Of a DNA stretch of 64,000 nt, positions 43,403 through 51,993 are shown in pieces; within the stretch, counting starts at the first letter, position 1, and each line of letters opens with the position of its first letter. The notes beneath the pieces are model-generated. The model was not told the DNA's origin. It did not search any database and saw only the letters and a list, made by a program, of their open reading frames with translations. This DNA comes from Desulfatitalea alkaliphila (lineage in GTDB: Bacteria; Desulfobacterota; Desulfobacteria; Desulfobacterales; Desulfosarcinaceae). The stretch spans positions 47,265 through 111,264 of the forward strand of contig NZ_JALJRB010000016.1 of the NCBI RefSeq assembly GCF_022968795.1, given 5' to 3'. The position numbers and the translations under genes are program-made.

Positions 43403-44092
43403 ATGAAATGGAAGGACACCGGCGAGATGCCGGAAAAGGAAGAAAAACCCAAGGAAGAATACTACGACGAAGAGCATTTTTCGCCGTGGTCTGCGCGCAA
43501 CAATCCTGCCGCGGGAGGTCTTTTGAAGCGATTGCCGATCTTTCTGATTCTGCTTGTCGTGGCCATCGTGACATCGGTTGTGGCCCTGCTGAGCCTCTTT
43601 TCCGGCAGGGGCGGCGAACCCGCCTCGCAACAGCAGATCGCGTTGCTGCAGCAAAACGTGCGCCAGATCGAGGAGCGATTGGAGCGCTATGAGGCCATCG
43701 ACGAAAAGGTCTCCCGCATTTGGGAACAGGCCCAGTCTTTCGAGCGATTCAAGGAACGTTACGATCGGGGCGAAGCCTCCATGACCCTGCGCATGGACCA
43801 TCTGACCATGAGCCTGGAGAATCTGCAGAAGCAATTGGCCGAAGCCCGCAAAGCGCCGGCCCCGCCCGTTGCCGCCGCGTCCGCCGACACGACCAAGAAG
43901 GCTGCCGCCGAGCCACCGGCGCCGGCCGCGACCGATGAGGGAAAAACGCAATACCACACGGTGGTGTCGGGTGACACGCTGTTCAGCATCGGGCAGCGCT
44001 ACGGTCTGAAAGTGGACCAGCTGCGCAACCTGAATCGTCTGGGTGAGAATGCCATCCTGCAACCGGGGCAACGACTGATCGTCAGCCCCTGA
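43403..44092 (+). CDS. membrane-anchored coiled-coil protein with LysM domain
   Basis: A 229-residue protein: an acidic cytoplasmic N-terminus, one membrane span (LPIFLILLVVAIVTSVVALL, about residues 43-62), a coiled coil (about 75-155, with QQQIALLQQNVRQIEERLER), an Ala/Pro linker and a C-terminal LysM domain (YHTVVSGDTLFSIGQRYGLK followed by NAILQPGQRLIV). LysM binds peptidoglycan, so the protein likely bridges inner membrane and cell wall. ATG at 43403 has GGTGG nearby; an earlier Met at 43373 adds ten residues. The outer-membrane barrel gene follows by 28 bases, suggesting a joint envelope role. Confidence 0.85.
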   Translation: MKWKDTGEMPEKEEKPKEEYYDEEHFSPWSARNNPAAGGLLKRLPIFLILLVVAIVTSVVALLSLFSGRGGEPASQQQIALLQQNVRQIEERLERYEAIDEKVSRIWEQAQSFERFKERYDRGEASMTLRMDHLTMSLENLQKQLAEARKAPAPPVAAASADTTKKAAAEPPAPAATDEGKTQYHTVVSGDTLFSIGQRYGLKVDQLRNLNRLGENAILQPGQRLIVSP

Positions 44093-44120
44093 GCGGTGGC
44101 TGGAACAAAGGAGATCGCTG

Positions 44121-44900
44121 ATGATGCGTATCGGTGCGGTGCTGTTGTTGGTGGCTTGGATGGGATGCGGTCTGCTTGGCGTTGCCGCGGCTCACGGCGC
44201 GGGTATCGAGCTGGCCGTGGGCGGATGGCATCAGGATCCCGGCGGTGACATCGGTTACAAGGCCGTGGCCACCGGGGACATTCTCGATGTGGACCGGGAC
44301 CTGCGCTACGATACGGAGAACCGTGTGCTGGGGCGCATCAAGATCGATATGCCCGCCTTTCTGCCCAACCTCTATCTGGCGGCTGCCCCGTCGGAATTCG
44401 AGGCCAGGGGGCAAAAGAACGTTAATTTCCGTTTCGGTGATCAAGAGTTCGACGGCCGCTTCGATTTCTATTCCAAGCTGAAAATGAATCAGTACGACGT
44501 GGGGCTCTATTACGGATTGCCCTTCGTGAATACCGCCACGGCAGGGATCCTGAATGTCGATGCGGGACTCAATGTGCGCATTTTCGATCTGGAAGCCCGG
44601 CTTCGCCAGGAAGAGACGGGGATCAGTGAAAAAGAGACCATCACCCTGCCATTGCCCCAGCTTTACCTTGGCATTCAGTTGACACCCGTGCGCTGGCTTG
44701 CCGTGGAGGCGGAGGGTCGGGGGCTCACGGTAAGCGGCAACAGCGTGTACAGTTTGATCGGTCGTCTGCGTTTCAATGTGCTGGGCCCGGCCTTTGTCGC
44801 CGCCGGCTATCGCTATGACCGGGTGGATGTGGACGAGGATGACCTGCGGGTCGATTTCACCATTCAAGGCCCCTTCGTGGAAGTGGGGCTCGCTTTCTGA
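44121..44900 (+). CDS. outer membrane beta-barrel protein (TIGR04219-like)
   Basis: A 259-residue exported protein with a signal peptide (MMRIGAVLLLVAWMGCGLLG, cleavage after AHGA) and then a series of amphipathic strands ending in Phe (VEVGLAF), the usual outer-membrane insertion signal. It has blocks seen in the TIGR04219 group: IELAVGGWHQDPGGDIGYK, NLYLAAAPSEFEARGQKNVN and NVDAGLNVRIFDLEARL. Function unknown. AAAGGAGA precedes the start. Probably in one transcript with the LysM gene. Confidence 0.82.
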   Translation: MMRIGAVLLLVAWMGCGLLGVAAAHGAGIELAVGGWHQDPGGDIGYKAVATGDILDVDRDLRYDTENRVLGRIKIDMPAFLPNLYLAAAPSEFEARGQKNVNFRFGDQEFDGRFDFYSKLKMNQYDVGLYYGLPFVNTATAGILNVDAGLNVRIFDLEARLRQEETGISEKETITLPLPQLYLGIQLTPVRWLAVEAEGRGLTVSGNSVYSLIGRLRFNVLGPAFVAAGYRYDRVDVDEDDLRVDFTIQGPFVEVGLAF

Positions 44901-44964
44901 GCCGCCGCCGTCAAGACAATCCAAAAAACGCGATAAAACCTACAATCACTGACAACATCCTTTT

Positions 44965-44992
44965 CGATCCCGATCCCGATCCCGATTTCGAT
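44965..44992. repeat. short tandem repeat of CGATCC
   Basis: CGATCC repeats about 3.5 times and ends in CGATTTCGAT, 65 bases beyond the barrel gene. A simple microsatellite-like tract with no evident function. Confidence 0.6.
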
Positions 44993-45046
44993 GCGTCCGA
45001 GCATACCCACCATCCGCTCGAACACCCCAACCCCCTATAATCGATA

Positions 45047-45082
45047 GAATTCCTTCAACTTAAAATTTAAAACTTAACACTT
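45047..45082 (+). repeat. heptad repeat copy 1, left part (GAATTCCTTC + ACTTAAA units)
   Basis: GAATTCCTTC is followed by degenerate 7-base units ACTTAAA, ATTTAAA, ACTTAAC, ACTT. It is cut by the MITE at 45083-45192 and resumes at 45193-45218 (AACACTT then more ACTTAAA units). An extended flank, CCCCCTAWAATCGATA, is shared with copy 4 at 55653. Copy 2 at 46238 is inverted, so the mrp gene lies between inverted copies. Confidence 0.75.
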
Positions 45083-45192
45083 GATGGCCTCGTAAAAAGT
45101 CCCAAAAACGGTGTTTTTGCAAATTGCCATCGTATAAATTTAGGTACTTACAGCGTCGAAAATTGAAAATTCCGACTTTTTACGAGACCATC
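45083..45192. mobile_element. 110-bp MITE with 19-bp terminal inverted repeats and 7-bp target duplication
   Basis: Left end GATGGCCTCGTAAAAAGTC (45083-45101) and the complement of the right end (45174-45192) agree at 18 of 19 positions. The element is flanked directly by AACACTT on both sides (45076-45082 and 45193-45199), a 7-bp duplication of the heptad-repeat target. There is no coding capacity, so it is a non-autonomous element; the transposase family cannot be told from the window. Confidence 0.8.
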
Positions 45193-45218
45193 AACACTTA
45201 AAACTTAAAACTTAAAAC
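45193..45218 (+). repeat. heptad repeat copy 1, right part
   Basis: AACACTT (the duplicated target) followed by three ACTTAAA-type units. It continues copy 1 across the inserted MITE. Confidence 0.7.
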
Positions 45219-45293
45219 TGCCCTTCTACCCCACCAACTGCCGCATCTCGCCGATTACGTTGCACATACGCTGTTGATGCTCGAATTACCCCA

Positions 45294-45322
45294 TTGACAA
45301 CCCACAACCGAATCAATAATCT
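45294..45322 (+). promoter_or_regulatory. promoter candidate for mrp
   Basis: TTGACA (45294-45299, perfect -35), 17 bases, TAATCT (45317-45322, weak -10); AATAAT two bases upstream of the latter is an alternative at 15-base spacing. About 65 bases upstream of the mrp start chosen here. Confidence 0.4.
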
Positions 45323-45392
45323 GATCCGTTGCGTCAAGGGGGCGCATCTCTCGTTGTTTGTTTAGATGAAGCAAGGAAAGGAGTTCGGGGTC

Positions 45393-46232
45393 ATGGTGGA
45401 TATTCACGATAGCGTCGGGGCGGCCAAACAACAGGCCAATCCGCAGTTGGCGTTGGAGGAGGCGGTTAAAGCCGCCTTGGCGCGGATCAAACATAAGTTT
45501 GTGGTGATGAGCGGCAAAGGGGGTGTGGGGAAAACCAGCACTTCGGTCAACCTGGCCATGGCATTGGCCGGTCAGGGCGCCAAGGTGGGATTGGTGGACG
45601 TGGATCTGCACGGGCCCGATGTGCCGCGCATGCTCGGATTCAGCGGCGTGTTGGACGTGGATGCCGAGAAACGCATCATCCCCTTGCGCTACAATGACAA
45701 CTTGAGCGCCGTTTCGGTGGAATCGTTGATTGCCGGCAAAGACAGCGCCATCATCTGGCGCGGGCCGGTCAAGCACTCGGTGATTCAGCAATTCATCGGT
45801 CTGGTGAACTGGGGTGACTTGGATTATCTGGTGATCGATGCGCCACCGGGCACCGGCGATGAGCCGCTCACGGTAGCTCAATCCATCAACGACGCCCGGG
45901 CCATCATCGTGACCACGCCCCAGGAGGTTTCCCTGGCCGATGTGCGCAAGTCGATCAATTTCTGCCAGAAGGTGAACATGGCGATTTTCGGTATCGTTGA
46001 GAACATGAGCGGGTTCACCTGTCCCCACTGTAACGAGATGGTGGACCTTTTTGGTGTCGGCGGTGGTGAGCGCACCGCCTCGGCCATGGGGTTGCCGTTT
46101 CTGGGACGCATTCCCTTCGATCCCCGGATCGTGGCCTGCGGCGACGCCGGCATCTCCTTCCAGGAGAAATATCCCGATACACCGGTGGCAAAGGCGTATG
46201 CGGCCATTGCTGAAAAGGTGATGGCGGGGTAA
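45393..46232 (+). CDS. Mrp/NBP35 family Fe-S cluster carrier ATPase
   Basis: A 279-residue deviant-Walker P-loop ATPase: MSGKGGVGKTSTSVNLAMAL, then GLVDVDLHGPDVPRMLG and YLVIDAPPGTGDEPLTV. The cluster-binding CPHC motif is in GFTCPHCNEMVDLFG. Members carry and transfer [4Fe-4S] clusters to apo-proteins. The ATG at 45393 has AAAGGAG at suitable spacing; the Met nine codons upstream (45366) does not. The gene stands alone, flanked by inverted heptad repeats and followed by a terminator, which gives it the look of a cassette. Confidence 0.92.
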   Translation: MVDIHDSVGAAKQQANPQLALEEAVKAALARIKHKFVVMSGKGGVGKTSTSVNLAMALAGQGAKVGLVDVDLHGPDVPRMLGFSGVLDVDAEKRIIPLRYNDNLSAVSVESLIAGKDSAIIWRGPVKHSVIQQFIGLVNWGDLDYLVIDAPPGTGDEPLTVAQSINDARAIIVTTPQEVSLADVRKSINFCQKVNMAIFGIVENMSGFTCPHCNEMVDLFGVGGGERTASAMGLPFLGRIPFDPRIVACGDAGISFQEKYPDTPVAKAYAAIAEKVMAG

Positions 46233-46237
46233 ATGCG

Positions 46238-46278
46238 AGTTTTAAGTGTTAAGTTTTAAGTTTTAAGTTAAGGAATTC
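46238..46278 (-). repeat. heptad repeat copy 2 (inverted)
   Basis: Read on the minus strand: GAATTCCTTA, then ACTTAAA, ACTTAAA, ACTTAAC, ACTTAAA, ACT. It begins six bases after the mrp stop codon. Same unit order as the copies at 45047 and 55653. Confidence 0.75.
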
Positions 46279-46305
46279 TATCTGTTGGAGTTTGTTGGGT
46301 ATTTT

Positions 46306-46334
46306 GGGGTGGGCCGGGTGGTCCGCCCCTTTTT
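46306..46334 (+). terminator. rho-independent terminator of mrp
   Basis: A ten-pair stem with two G-U pairs: GGGGTGGGCC / GGTCCGCCCC with a 4-base loop, followed by TTTTT. It also lies just beyond the stop of the convergent kinase gene (46345). Confidence 0.7.
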
Positions 46335-46344
46335 GTTTGGTGGG

Positions 46345-47703
46345 TCAGGGGGTGCGGACGGCGCGGACGTAGTAGGGGGCGCTGAAGTCTTGGCGGCCGA
46401 TGAAGCCGAGGGCCATGTCGGCGTAATAGGCGGCGGTGAAGGTGCTGCGGTCGGCGCTCCAGATCCATCGTTGGGTGGTGTCGAACAGGGGGGGCTGGCA
46501 GAGGTCCCGGATTTGGGGTGCGGGGCGCAGGAGGGTGGTCAGTTCGTCGATGGTGGGCAGGCGCCAGTTGCGGTATCCGGCCCATTCTTGGCGGTTCAAG
46601 CCGTCGATGAAGGCTTGGGCCGATTGCCAGGTGTGGGGGTAGGGGCTGCCCGCGCGCTGCCACACCAGCCCCGTGGCGTGGTCGGTAACGATGTCCGCTT
46701 GCGGTGTTGCGAACGCGTTTGCAGTGTAGTGCAGCGGTCGCCAGAGCGGATCCAGGCCAAAGGTGGTGCGCGCGTTGCGCGGTGGCGCTTTGATGGGCAC
46801 GGCGCGCAGCGGCGGGATGGGCGGCGTGCCGGCCGGTTCGGGTGCCGGCGGCGGGATGGCGCAAGTGCGCTCTTTTTCGGTTCGCCAGTGTTCGGCCAGA
46901 TGCTCCAGGGCTTGGTGCATCGCGGCGGCATCGGGGAAGCGGCGGTCCGGGCGGGGGTCGATGGCCCGGGCGACGAACCGGTCCCAGGTCGGATTCAGGT
47001 CGCTGTTGCGCCGGCTGGGTGGCCCATAAGCGGCGTCATGGGGCGGACCGGCGGGCAGGCGGCCGGTGAGCATGCGGTAGACCATGACGCCCAGGGCATA
47101 GAGATCCGCCGCCGGCCCGGCACTGTCGGGGTCCGTCTCTTGCTCCGGGGCGGCGTAGAAGGGAGAGCCCACTTTGAGATGGGATGGCCCGGCAAATGTT
47201 TCGCCGCGCAACCGGGAGAGACCGAAATCGCAGATTTTGACCGTGTCCTGTGCTGTGACCAGCAGGTTGAAGGGTTTGATGTCCCTGTGCACCAGGCCGG
47301 CATCGTGCAGGCAGGCCAGGCCTGCAAGGGTCTGGGCGCTGTAATGCAGCACCTTGTCCGGGGCGATGCGACGGGACGGCTGTTCCACCCGGTAGGTTTC
47401 GCCCATCATGTCGCCAAGGTTGTTGGCGAAAAACGCCATTACGTAGAACGGTTCTTCCTCGTGGTGGTCGAAATCGTGGATAGCGACGATGTTGGGGTGA
47501 TGGAGGGCCGCCATGGCACGCGCCTCGTCCACGAACCACTGCCGCAGTGCTGCCGTACCCATCAAGCGCGCCAGCAACGGGTCGGGCGCCAGCAGTTTGA
47601 GGGCTGCTGTTTTGTCGATCACTGGCAGGCGGACCTTGAACACCTTGGCCATGCCGCCTCGGCCCAGAAGGCCCTGTATCCGATAGCGACCGATGTGGCG
47701 CAT
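46345..47703 (-). CDS. Ser/Thr protein kinase fused to a DUF1566 domain
   Basis: A 452-residue protein. The kinase domain (about 1-275) has a Gly loop LLGRGGMAKVFKV, the VAIK-type Lys in AALKLL, catalytic HRDIKPFNLL, DFG in KICDFGLSRL, and APEQE. A Pro-rich linker (about 285-330) leads to a C-terminal DUF1566 domain (DHATGLVWQRAG; WAGYRNWRLPTIDELTTLL; WIWSADRS; APYYVRAVR). DUF1566 is a C-type-lectin-like module normally found on exported proteins. No membrane span separates the two domains here. The start overlaps the stop of the phosphoesterase gene, so the two are translationally coupled. Confidence 0.88.
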   Translation of the reverse strand: MRHIGRYRIQGLLGRGGMAKVFKVRLPVIDKTAALKLLAPDPLLARLMGTAALRQWFVDEARAMAALHHPNIVAIHDFDHHEEEPFYVMAFFANNLGDMMGETYRVEQPSRRIAPDKVLHYSAQTLAGLACLHDAGLVHRDIKPFNLLVTAQDTVKICDFGLSRLRGETFAGPSHLKVGSPFYAAPEQETDPDSAGPAADLYALGVMVYRMLTGRLPAGPPHDAAYGPPSRRNSDLNPTWDRFVARAIDPRPDRRFPDAAAMHQALEHLAEHWRTEKERTCAIPPPAPEPAGTPPIPPLRAVPIKAPPRNARTTFGLDPLWRPLHYTANAFATPQADIVTDHATGLVWQRAGSPYPHTWQSAQAFIDGLNRQEWAGYRNWRLPTIDELTTLLRPAPQIRDLCQPPLFDTTQRWIWSADRSTFTAAYYADMALGFIGRQDFSAPYYVRAVRTP

Positions 47704-48428
47704 CACCACAGCCTTCGGGCATGGGCTTCGGGCAGTCCGAGCGCTTCGATGGCGGCCACCGTGCGGGCGATGTCGTAGGTCACGAAACGGGTGTCCAGCA
47801 GGGCGTGGGCCTGATCCCAAATGACGTACTTGGCGTGGTTGGTGCCGTCCCGGGGTTGTCCAACGCTGCCTACATTGATCAGGTGGCACTGATCGGTGGC
47901 CAGGGTGGTGGTGCCTTGGTGCAATGGATGGCGCTCCAGGCGGCGGCCGTCGTAACCGATCCATTCCAGGTCATGGGTGTGACCGATGAAGCAGATGGGC
48001 GGCACCATGTCGGTGAGGGTTTGCTTGATTTCCTGACTTGTTTTCTGAAACAGGTAGGTTTGGGCCGAGTCGGGGGGGTAGCCGTGCACCAGGTGGCAGC
48101 CCAAGAGGGTGCGACTGTAGGGCAGATGCCGGATGAAGTCCAGGGAGTCTTCGCTGAGCAGGGTGATGGTTTTTTCCAACGACTGGCGGGCAAGGGGGTT
48201 GAACCATTGCAGGTGGATGCGGTCGCACACCGCCATTTCGTGATTGCCGATGATGGTGGGAATGCCCCGGCGGTAGATTTCCGTGATCACCGCTTCCGGC
48301 TCAGGGCCGTAGCCGATGCAGTCGCCCAGGCAGACCGCCTGGTCCACACGGCAGCGGTCCATGTCCTCCAACACCCGGGCCAGGGCTTCGAAATTGCCGT
48401 GAATGTCGGAGAGGATGGCGATTCTCAT
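47703..48428 (-). CDS. metallophosphoesterase (calcineurin-like)
   Basis: A 241-residue phosphoesterase. Metal motifs in order: MRIAILSDIHGNFEAL (DxH), CLGDCIGYGPEPEAV (GDxxxxG), IIGNHEMAV (GNHE), GHTHD, and INVGSVGQPRDG. It is of the PrpE/YfcE-like type; PP2A-like protein phosphatase, dinucleotide hydrolase or phosphodiesterase activities all occur in the family. It overlaps pilD upstream by four bases (ATGA) and the kinase downstream by one base, so a kinase-phosphatase pairing is possible. Confidence 0.88.
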   Translation of the reverse strand: MRIAILSDIHGNFEALARVLEDMDRCRVDQAVCLGDCIGYGPEPEAVITEIYRRGIPTIIGNHEMAVCDRIHLQWFNPLARQSLEKTITLLSEDSLDFIRHLPYSRTLLGCHLVHGYPPDSAQTYLFQKTSQEIKQTLTDMVPPICFIGHTHDLEWIGYDGRRLERHPLHQGTTTLATDQCHLINVGSVGQPRDGTNHAKYVIWDQAHALLDTRFVTYDIARTVAAIEALGLPEAHARRLW

Positions 48429-49204
48429 GGCATCAGGAAACCGTACAGGTACCAATCGATGAGCCGTGGCCCGAAAAAAAGATAGAGCAAGGCGCCGATG
48501 GCCAGAAAGGGGCCGAAGGGGACGGCCAGTTTCATGTCTTTGCCCATGCGGATCATCAGCGCGATGCCGACGGTGGTGCCGATGAAAGAAGAGGCCATGA
48601 TGGTGAAGAACACCCCCTGCCACCCGATGAAGGCGCCCAGCATGGCGAGCATTTTGATGTCGCCGCCGCCCATGCCCTCCTTGCCGGTCAACAGGCGGTA
48701 CCCCCAGGCCACGACCAGCAGCGAACCGCCGCCGACGACTATGCCTATCAGGGAGTCGCGCCAATGCAAGTGCGGCAGCAGGAAACTGCAGGCGAAACCG
48801 ATGGGGATGCCGGGCAGGCTGATCACATCGGGAATGATGCGGTGATCGAGATCGATGAAGGTGATCACGATCAAAGCCGCCGTCAGGGCGAAATAGATGG
48901 GGGTTTGGATGTGCCATCCGAAACGCAGCCACACCGCCAGGGCCAGCAGTCCGGTCAGCAGTTCGACGATGGGGTAGCGGGCCGATATGGCACTGCCGCA
49001 GCCGCGACAACGGCCGCGCAGCAACAACCAACTGAATACCGGGATGTTGTCATACCAGCGAATGGGATTGCCGCAGGTGGGGCACGCCGAAGGGGGGTGG
49101 ACAATGGAGCGGCCCGCCGGCAGGCGGAAGATGCAGACGTTGAGAAAGCTGCCGATGCACAGTCCGATCAGAAAAAAGTAGAGACCGGCCAACATTGGGG
49201 CCAT
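48425..49204 (-). CDS. pilD: prepilin peptidase / N-methyltransferase
   Basis: A 259-residue inner membrane protein with about seven spans. The cytoplasmic zinc loop has CPTC and CRGC; the aspartate protease motifs are FIDLDHRIIPD and GGGDIKM. It cuts the leader of type IV prepilins and pseudopilins after Gly and methylates the new N-terminus. No pilin gene is in the window. First gene of an overlapping trio pilD / phosphoesterase / kinase on the minus strand. Confidence 0.93.
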   Translation of the reverse strand: MAPMLAGLYFFLIGLCIGSFLNVCIFRLPAGRSIVHPPSACPTCGNPIRWYDNIPVFSWLLLRGRCRGCGSAISARYPIVELLTGLLALAVWLRFGWHIQTPIYFALTAALIVITFIDLDHRIIPDVISLPGIPIGFACSFLLPHLHWRDSLIGIVVGGGSLLVVAWGYRLLTGKEGMGGGDIKMLAMLGAFIGWQGVFFTIMASSFIGTTVGIALMIRMGKDMKLAVPFGPFLAIGALLYLFFGPRLIDWYLYGFLMP

Positions 49205-49552
49205 GGGCGGAGCTGTCGCCTCCTTGATGCATGTGAGCCGTCGGGGTTGCCGGCGGCCGCACGGATTTTTTCTTTGAATACCGCCGTCTGTGTGTTAAAC
49301 AGAACATTTACGGTGCGGTCGGCCGAGTGATTCATCTGGCCGCCAAAATGCATTTGTAGGCGGAATCAGTTAAAAAAGCAAGTCGGATATTGTCAACTCA
49401 CGGTTATGTTTTATAATACCCATTTGATTCCATTTGCAAAAGCCGTTCGATTCCGATTTCCGGCATTTCGCCGGAATCTTTGCTTAATCCGGTTTGAAAC
49501 GCACTTGTCGTGCAGCATGGAGCGCGGGCACACCCAATAGGAATGAAGACAG
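49205..49552. other. intergenic region pilD-lon with promoter and leader hairpin
   Basis: About 350 bases between divergent genes. It contains the lon promoter (49390-49417) and a small stem-loop GATTTCCGGC / GCCGGAATC at 49455-49478 in the lon leader. No gene seen. Confidence 0.5.
49390..49417 (+). promoter_or_regulatory. sigma-70 promoter of lon
   Basis: TTGTCA (49390-49395), 16 bases, TATAAT (49412-49417, perfect). The leader is about 130 bases. It has no recognisable CIRCE or sigma-32-type elements. Confidence 0.65.
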
Positions 49553-51985
49553 ATGGCTGAAACGGACAAGGACGATCTCATCAGTATCATTGAAGAAGAC
49601 ATCGGTGACGTGGACATCCCCACCACCCTGCCCCTGTTACCGGTGCGGGATGTGGTGATTTTTTCCGACATGCTGCTGCCCCTGTTCGTGGGGCGTGAAA
49701 AATCGGTGCGCGCGGTGGAGGCCGCTCTGTCCAAGGATCGCTTTCTCTTTGTGGTCACCCAGAAGGATCCGGCCGTTGAGAATCCCAAGGCGGGCGACGT
49801 TTTCAACGTCGGGACCATCAGCCGCATTCTGCGGGTGCTGAAACTGCCCGATGGCCGTGTCAAGGCCCTGGTTCAGGGATTCGCCAAGGCGCGCATCGTG
49901 CGCTATGTGCAAAAGCGCACCTTTTACCGGGTGGCGGTGGAGCTCCTGGAAGAGCCCGAAGTGGCGCTGCCCGACCTGGAAGTGGAAGCGCTGATGCGCA
50001 ATGTGCGCGATTACTCGGAAAAGATCCTGGCCCTGCGCGGTGAACTGACCGGTGACGTGGGGAGCATTCTGGAGGGCATCGAAGATCCGGGCAAACTGGC
50101 CGACCTGGTGGCCTCCAACCTGCGATTGAAGATCGAAGAGGCGCAACAGGTAATCGAGTTTGTCGACCCTGTGGCCCGCCTGCACAAGGTGCACGACCTG
50201 CTGTCGCGGGAGGTGGAGCTGTCGGCCATGCAGGCCAAGATCCAGTCCGACGTCAAAGACGAAATCTCCAAGAGCCAGCGGGACTATTTTCTGCGGGAGC
50301 AGATGCGCGCCATTCACAAGGAACTGGGCGAACTGGACGAGAAGAGTCAAGAGCTGGAGGAGTACCAGAAAGCCATCAAGCGGGCGCGTATGCCCAAACC
50401 GGCCATGGAGGAGGCCATCAAGCAGTTGCGGCGCCTGGAGCAGATGCATCCGGACGCCGCCGAGTCCGGCGTCGTGCGGACCTATCTGGACTGGCTGACG
50501 GAAATGCCCTGGCAGAAGACCACCAAGGATGTGATCGATATCAAACAGGCCAAGGAGGTATTGGACCGCGACCACTACGGCCTGGACAAAATCAAGGACC
50601 GCATCTTGGAGTACCTGAGCGTGCGCAAGCTCAACCCCCAAATCAAAGGATCGATCCTCTGCTTCGTCGGGCCGCCGGGGGTGGGCAAAACCTCCCTGGG
50701 CCAAGCCATCGCCAAGGCCATGCGGCGCAAATTCATTCGCATCTCCCTTGGCGGCATTCGGGATGAGGCGGAGATCCGGGGCCACCGGCGCACCTATATC
50801 GGCGCCATGCCCGGGCGCATCCTCCAAGGGCTGAAGACCTGCGGCACGCGCAACCCGGTTTTCATGATGGACGAGATCGACAAACTGGGCAACGATTTTC
50901 GCGGCGACCCCTCCTCGGCCCTGCTCGAGGCGCTGGATCCGGAGCAGAACTACGAGTTTTCGGACCACTACCTCAACCTGCCCTTCGATTTGTCCCAGGT
51001 GATGTTCATCCTCACCGCCAATGTGACCGACACGATCCCGTCGGCGCTGTTGGACCGCATGGAGGTGATCCATCTCTCGGGCTACACCGAGGATGAAAAG
51101 CGGATCATCGCCGAGAACTACCTGGTGCCGCGCCAGCTAAAAGAGAACGGGCTCAAGCCGCGGCAACTGACCATCAGCGCCAATGCCATGATGACCATGA
51201 TCACCGAGTACACCTCCGAAGCCGGCTTGCGGAATCTGGAACGTGAGATCGCCACCATTTGCCGCAAGGCGGCCCGCAAGATCGCCGAGGGCCGCAAAGG
51301 CCCCTTTGCCATCACCCGCGGTAATTTGGAAAAATATCTGGGCGTCCCCAAATTCTACCCTGAACTCGACCAGGAAGCGAGCCAGGTGGGGCTTTCCACC
51401 GGATTGGCCTGGACCCAGGTGGGCGGTGAGGTGCTTTATGTGGAAGCCAGCCTGATCCGGGGCAAGGGCGAGCTGATCATCACCGGCCAGATCGGCGAGG
51501 TGATGCAGGAGTCGGCCCGTGCCGCACTGAGCTACGCACGGGCCTATTTCGATGCGGTGGGCATCAAGAATTCCAACTTCGAGAATCTGGACATCCACAT
51601 ACATGTGCCGGCCGGGGCCATCCCCAAGGACGGTCCCTCGGCCGGCGTCGCCATGGCGGCCGCCCTGATTTCGGTCGTCACCCAGCGGCCCATTGACAAG
51701 GATGTGGCCATGACCGGCGAGATCACCTTGCGCGGCCGTGTCCTGCCCATCGGCGGCTTGAAGGAGAAATCCCTGGGAGCGCTGCGGGCCGGCATCAAAA
51801 CGGTCATCATCCCCGCGAAAAACAAGAAAGAACTGGAAGAGCTGCCGGCCACCATCAAACGCAAGCTCAAGTTCGTGGCGGTTCAGAACATGGACGAGGT
51901 GTTGGACATCGCCTTGCTTGCACCGGTGGCCAAGCCCCGCGCCGTCGTGCCGGCCCGCAGGGTGAAAGCGGCGAAGAAGCACTGA
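49553..51985 (+). CDS. lon: ATP-dependent protease La
   Basis: An 810-residue LonA protease. N-terminal substrate domain (PLLPVRDVVIFSDMLLPLFV), coiled region, AAA+ domain with GPPGVGKTSLGQAIA (Walker A) and FMMDEIDKLG (Walker B), and a C-terminal Ser-Lys protease domain with KDGPSAGVAMA (catalytic Ser at about 696) and the Lys in KTVIIPAKN/GLKEKSLGA. It degrades damaged and regulatory proteins. Full length, with a Lys/Ala-rich tail. It is followed 8 bases later by tsaB. Confidence 0.97.
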   Translation: MAETDKDDLISIIEEDIGDVDIPTTLPLLPVRDVVIFSDMLLPLFVGREKSVRAVEAALSKDRFLFVVTQKDPAVENPKAGDVFNVGTISRILRVLKLPDGRVKALVQGFAKARIVRYVQKRTFYRVAVELLEEPEVALPDLEVEALMRNVRDYSEKILALRGELTGDVGSILEGIEDPGKLADLVASNLRLKIEEAQQVIEFVDPVARLHKVHDLLSREVELSAMQAKIQSDVKDEISKSQRDYFLREQMRAIHKELGELDEKSQELEEYQKAIKRARMPKPAMEEAIKQLRRLEQMHPDAAESGVVRTYLDWLTEMPWQKTTKDVIDIKQAKEVLDRDHYGLDKIKDRILEYLSVRKLNPQIKGSILCFVGPPGVGKTSLGQAIAKAMRRKFIRISLGGIRDEAEIRGHRRTYIGAMPGRILQGLKTCGTRNPVFMMDEIDKLGNDFRGDPSSALLEALDPEQNYEFSDHYLNLPFDLSQVMFILTANVTDTIPSALLDRMEVIHLSGYTEDEKRIIAENYLVPRQLKENGLKPRQLTISANAMMTMITEYTSEAGLRNLEREIATICRKAARKIAEGRKGPFAITRGNLEKYLGVPKFYPELDQEASQVGLSTGLAWTQVGGEVLYVEASLIRGKGELIITGQIGEVMQESARAALSYARAYFDAVGIKNSNFENLDIHIHVPAGAIPKDGPSAGVAMAAALISVVTQRPIDKDVAMTGEITLRGRVLPIGGLKEKSLGALRAGIKTVIIPAKNKKELEELPATIKRKLKFVAVQNMDEVLDIALLAPVAKPRAVVPARRVKAAKKH

Positions 51986-51993
51986 CGAAGGCC

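Noticed and set aside
42968..44071. Long upstream extension of the 84-residue minus-strand gene
   Set aside because: The extension is low-complexity Pro/Gly/His/Arg-rich and overlaps the clear LysM gene; AGGAG marks the short start at 42967.
45047..45218. CRISPR-like array
   Set aside because: Units are contiguous 7-mers without spacers; it is a heptad tandem repeat broken by a MITE.
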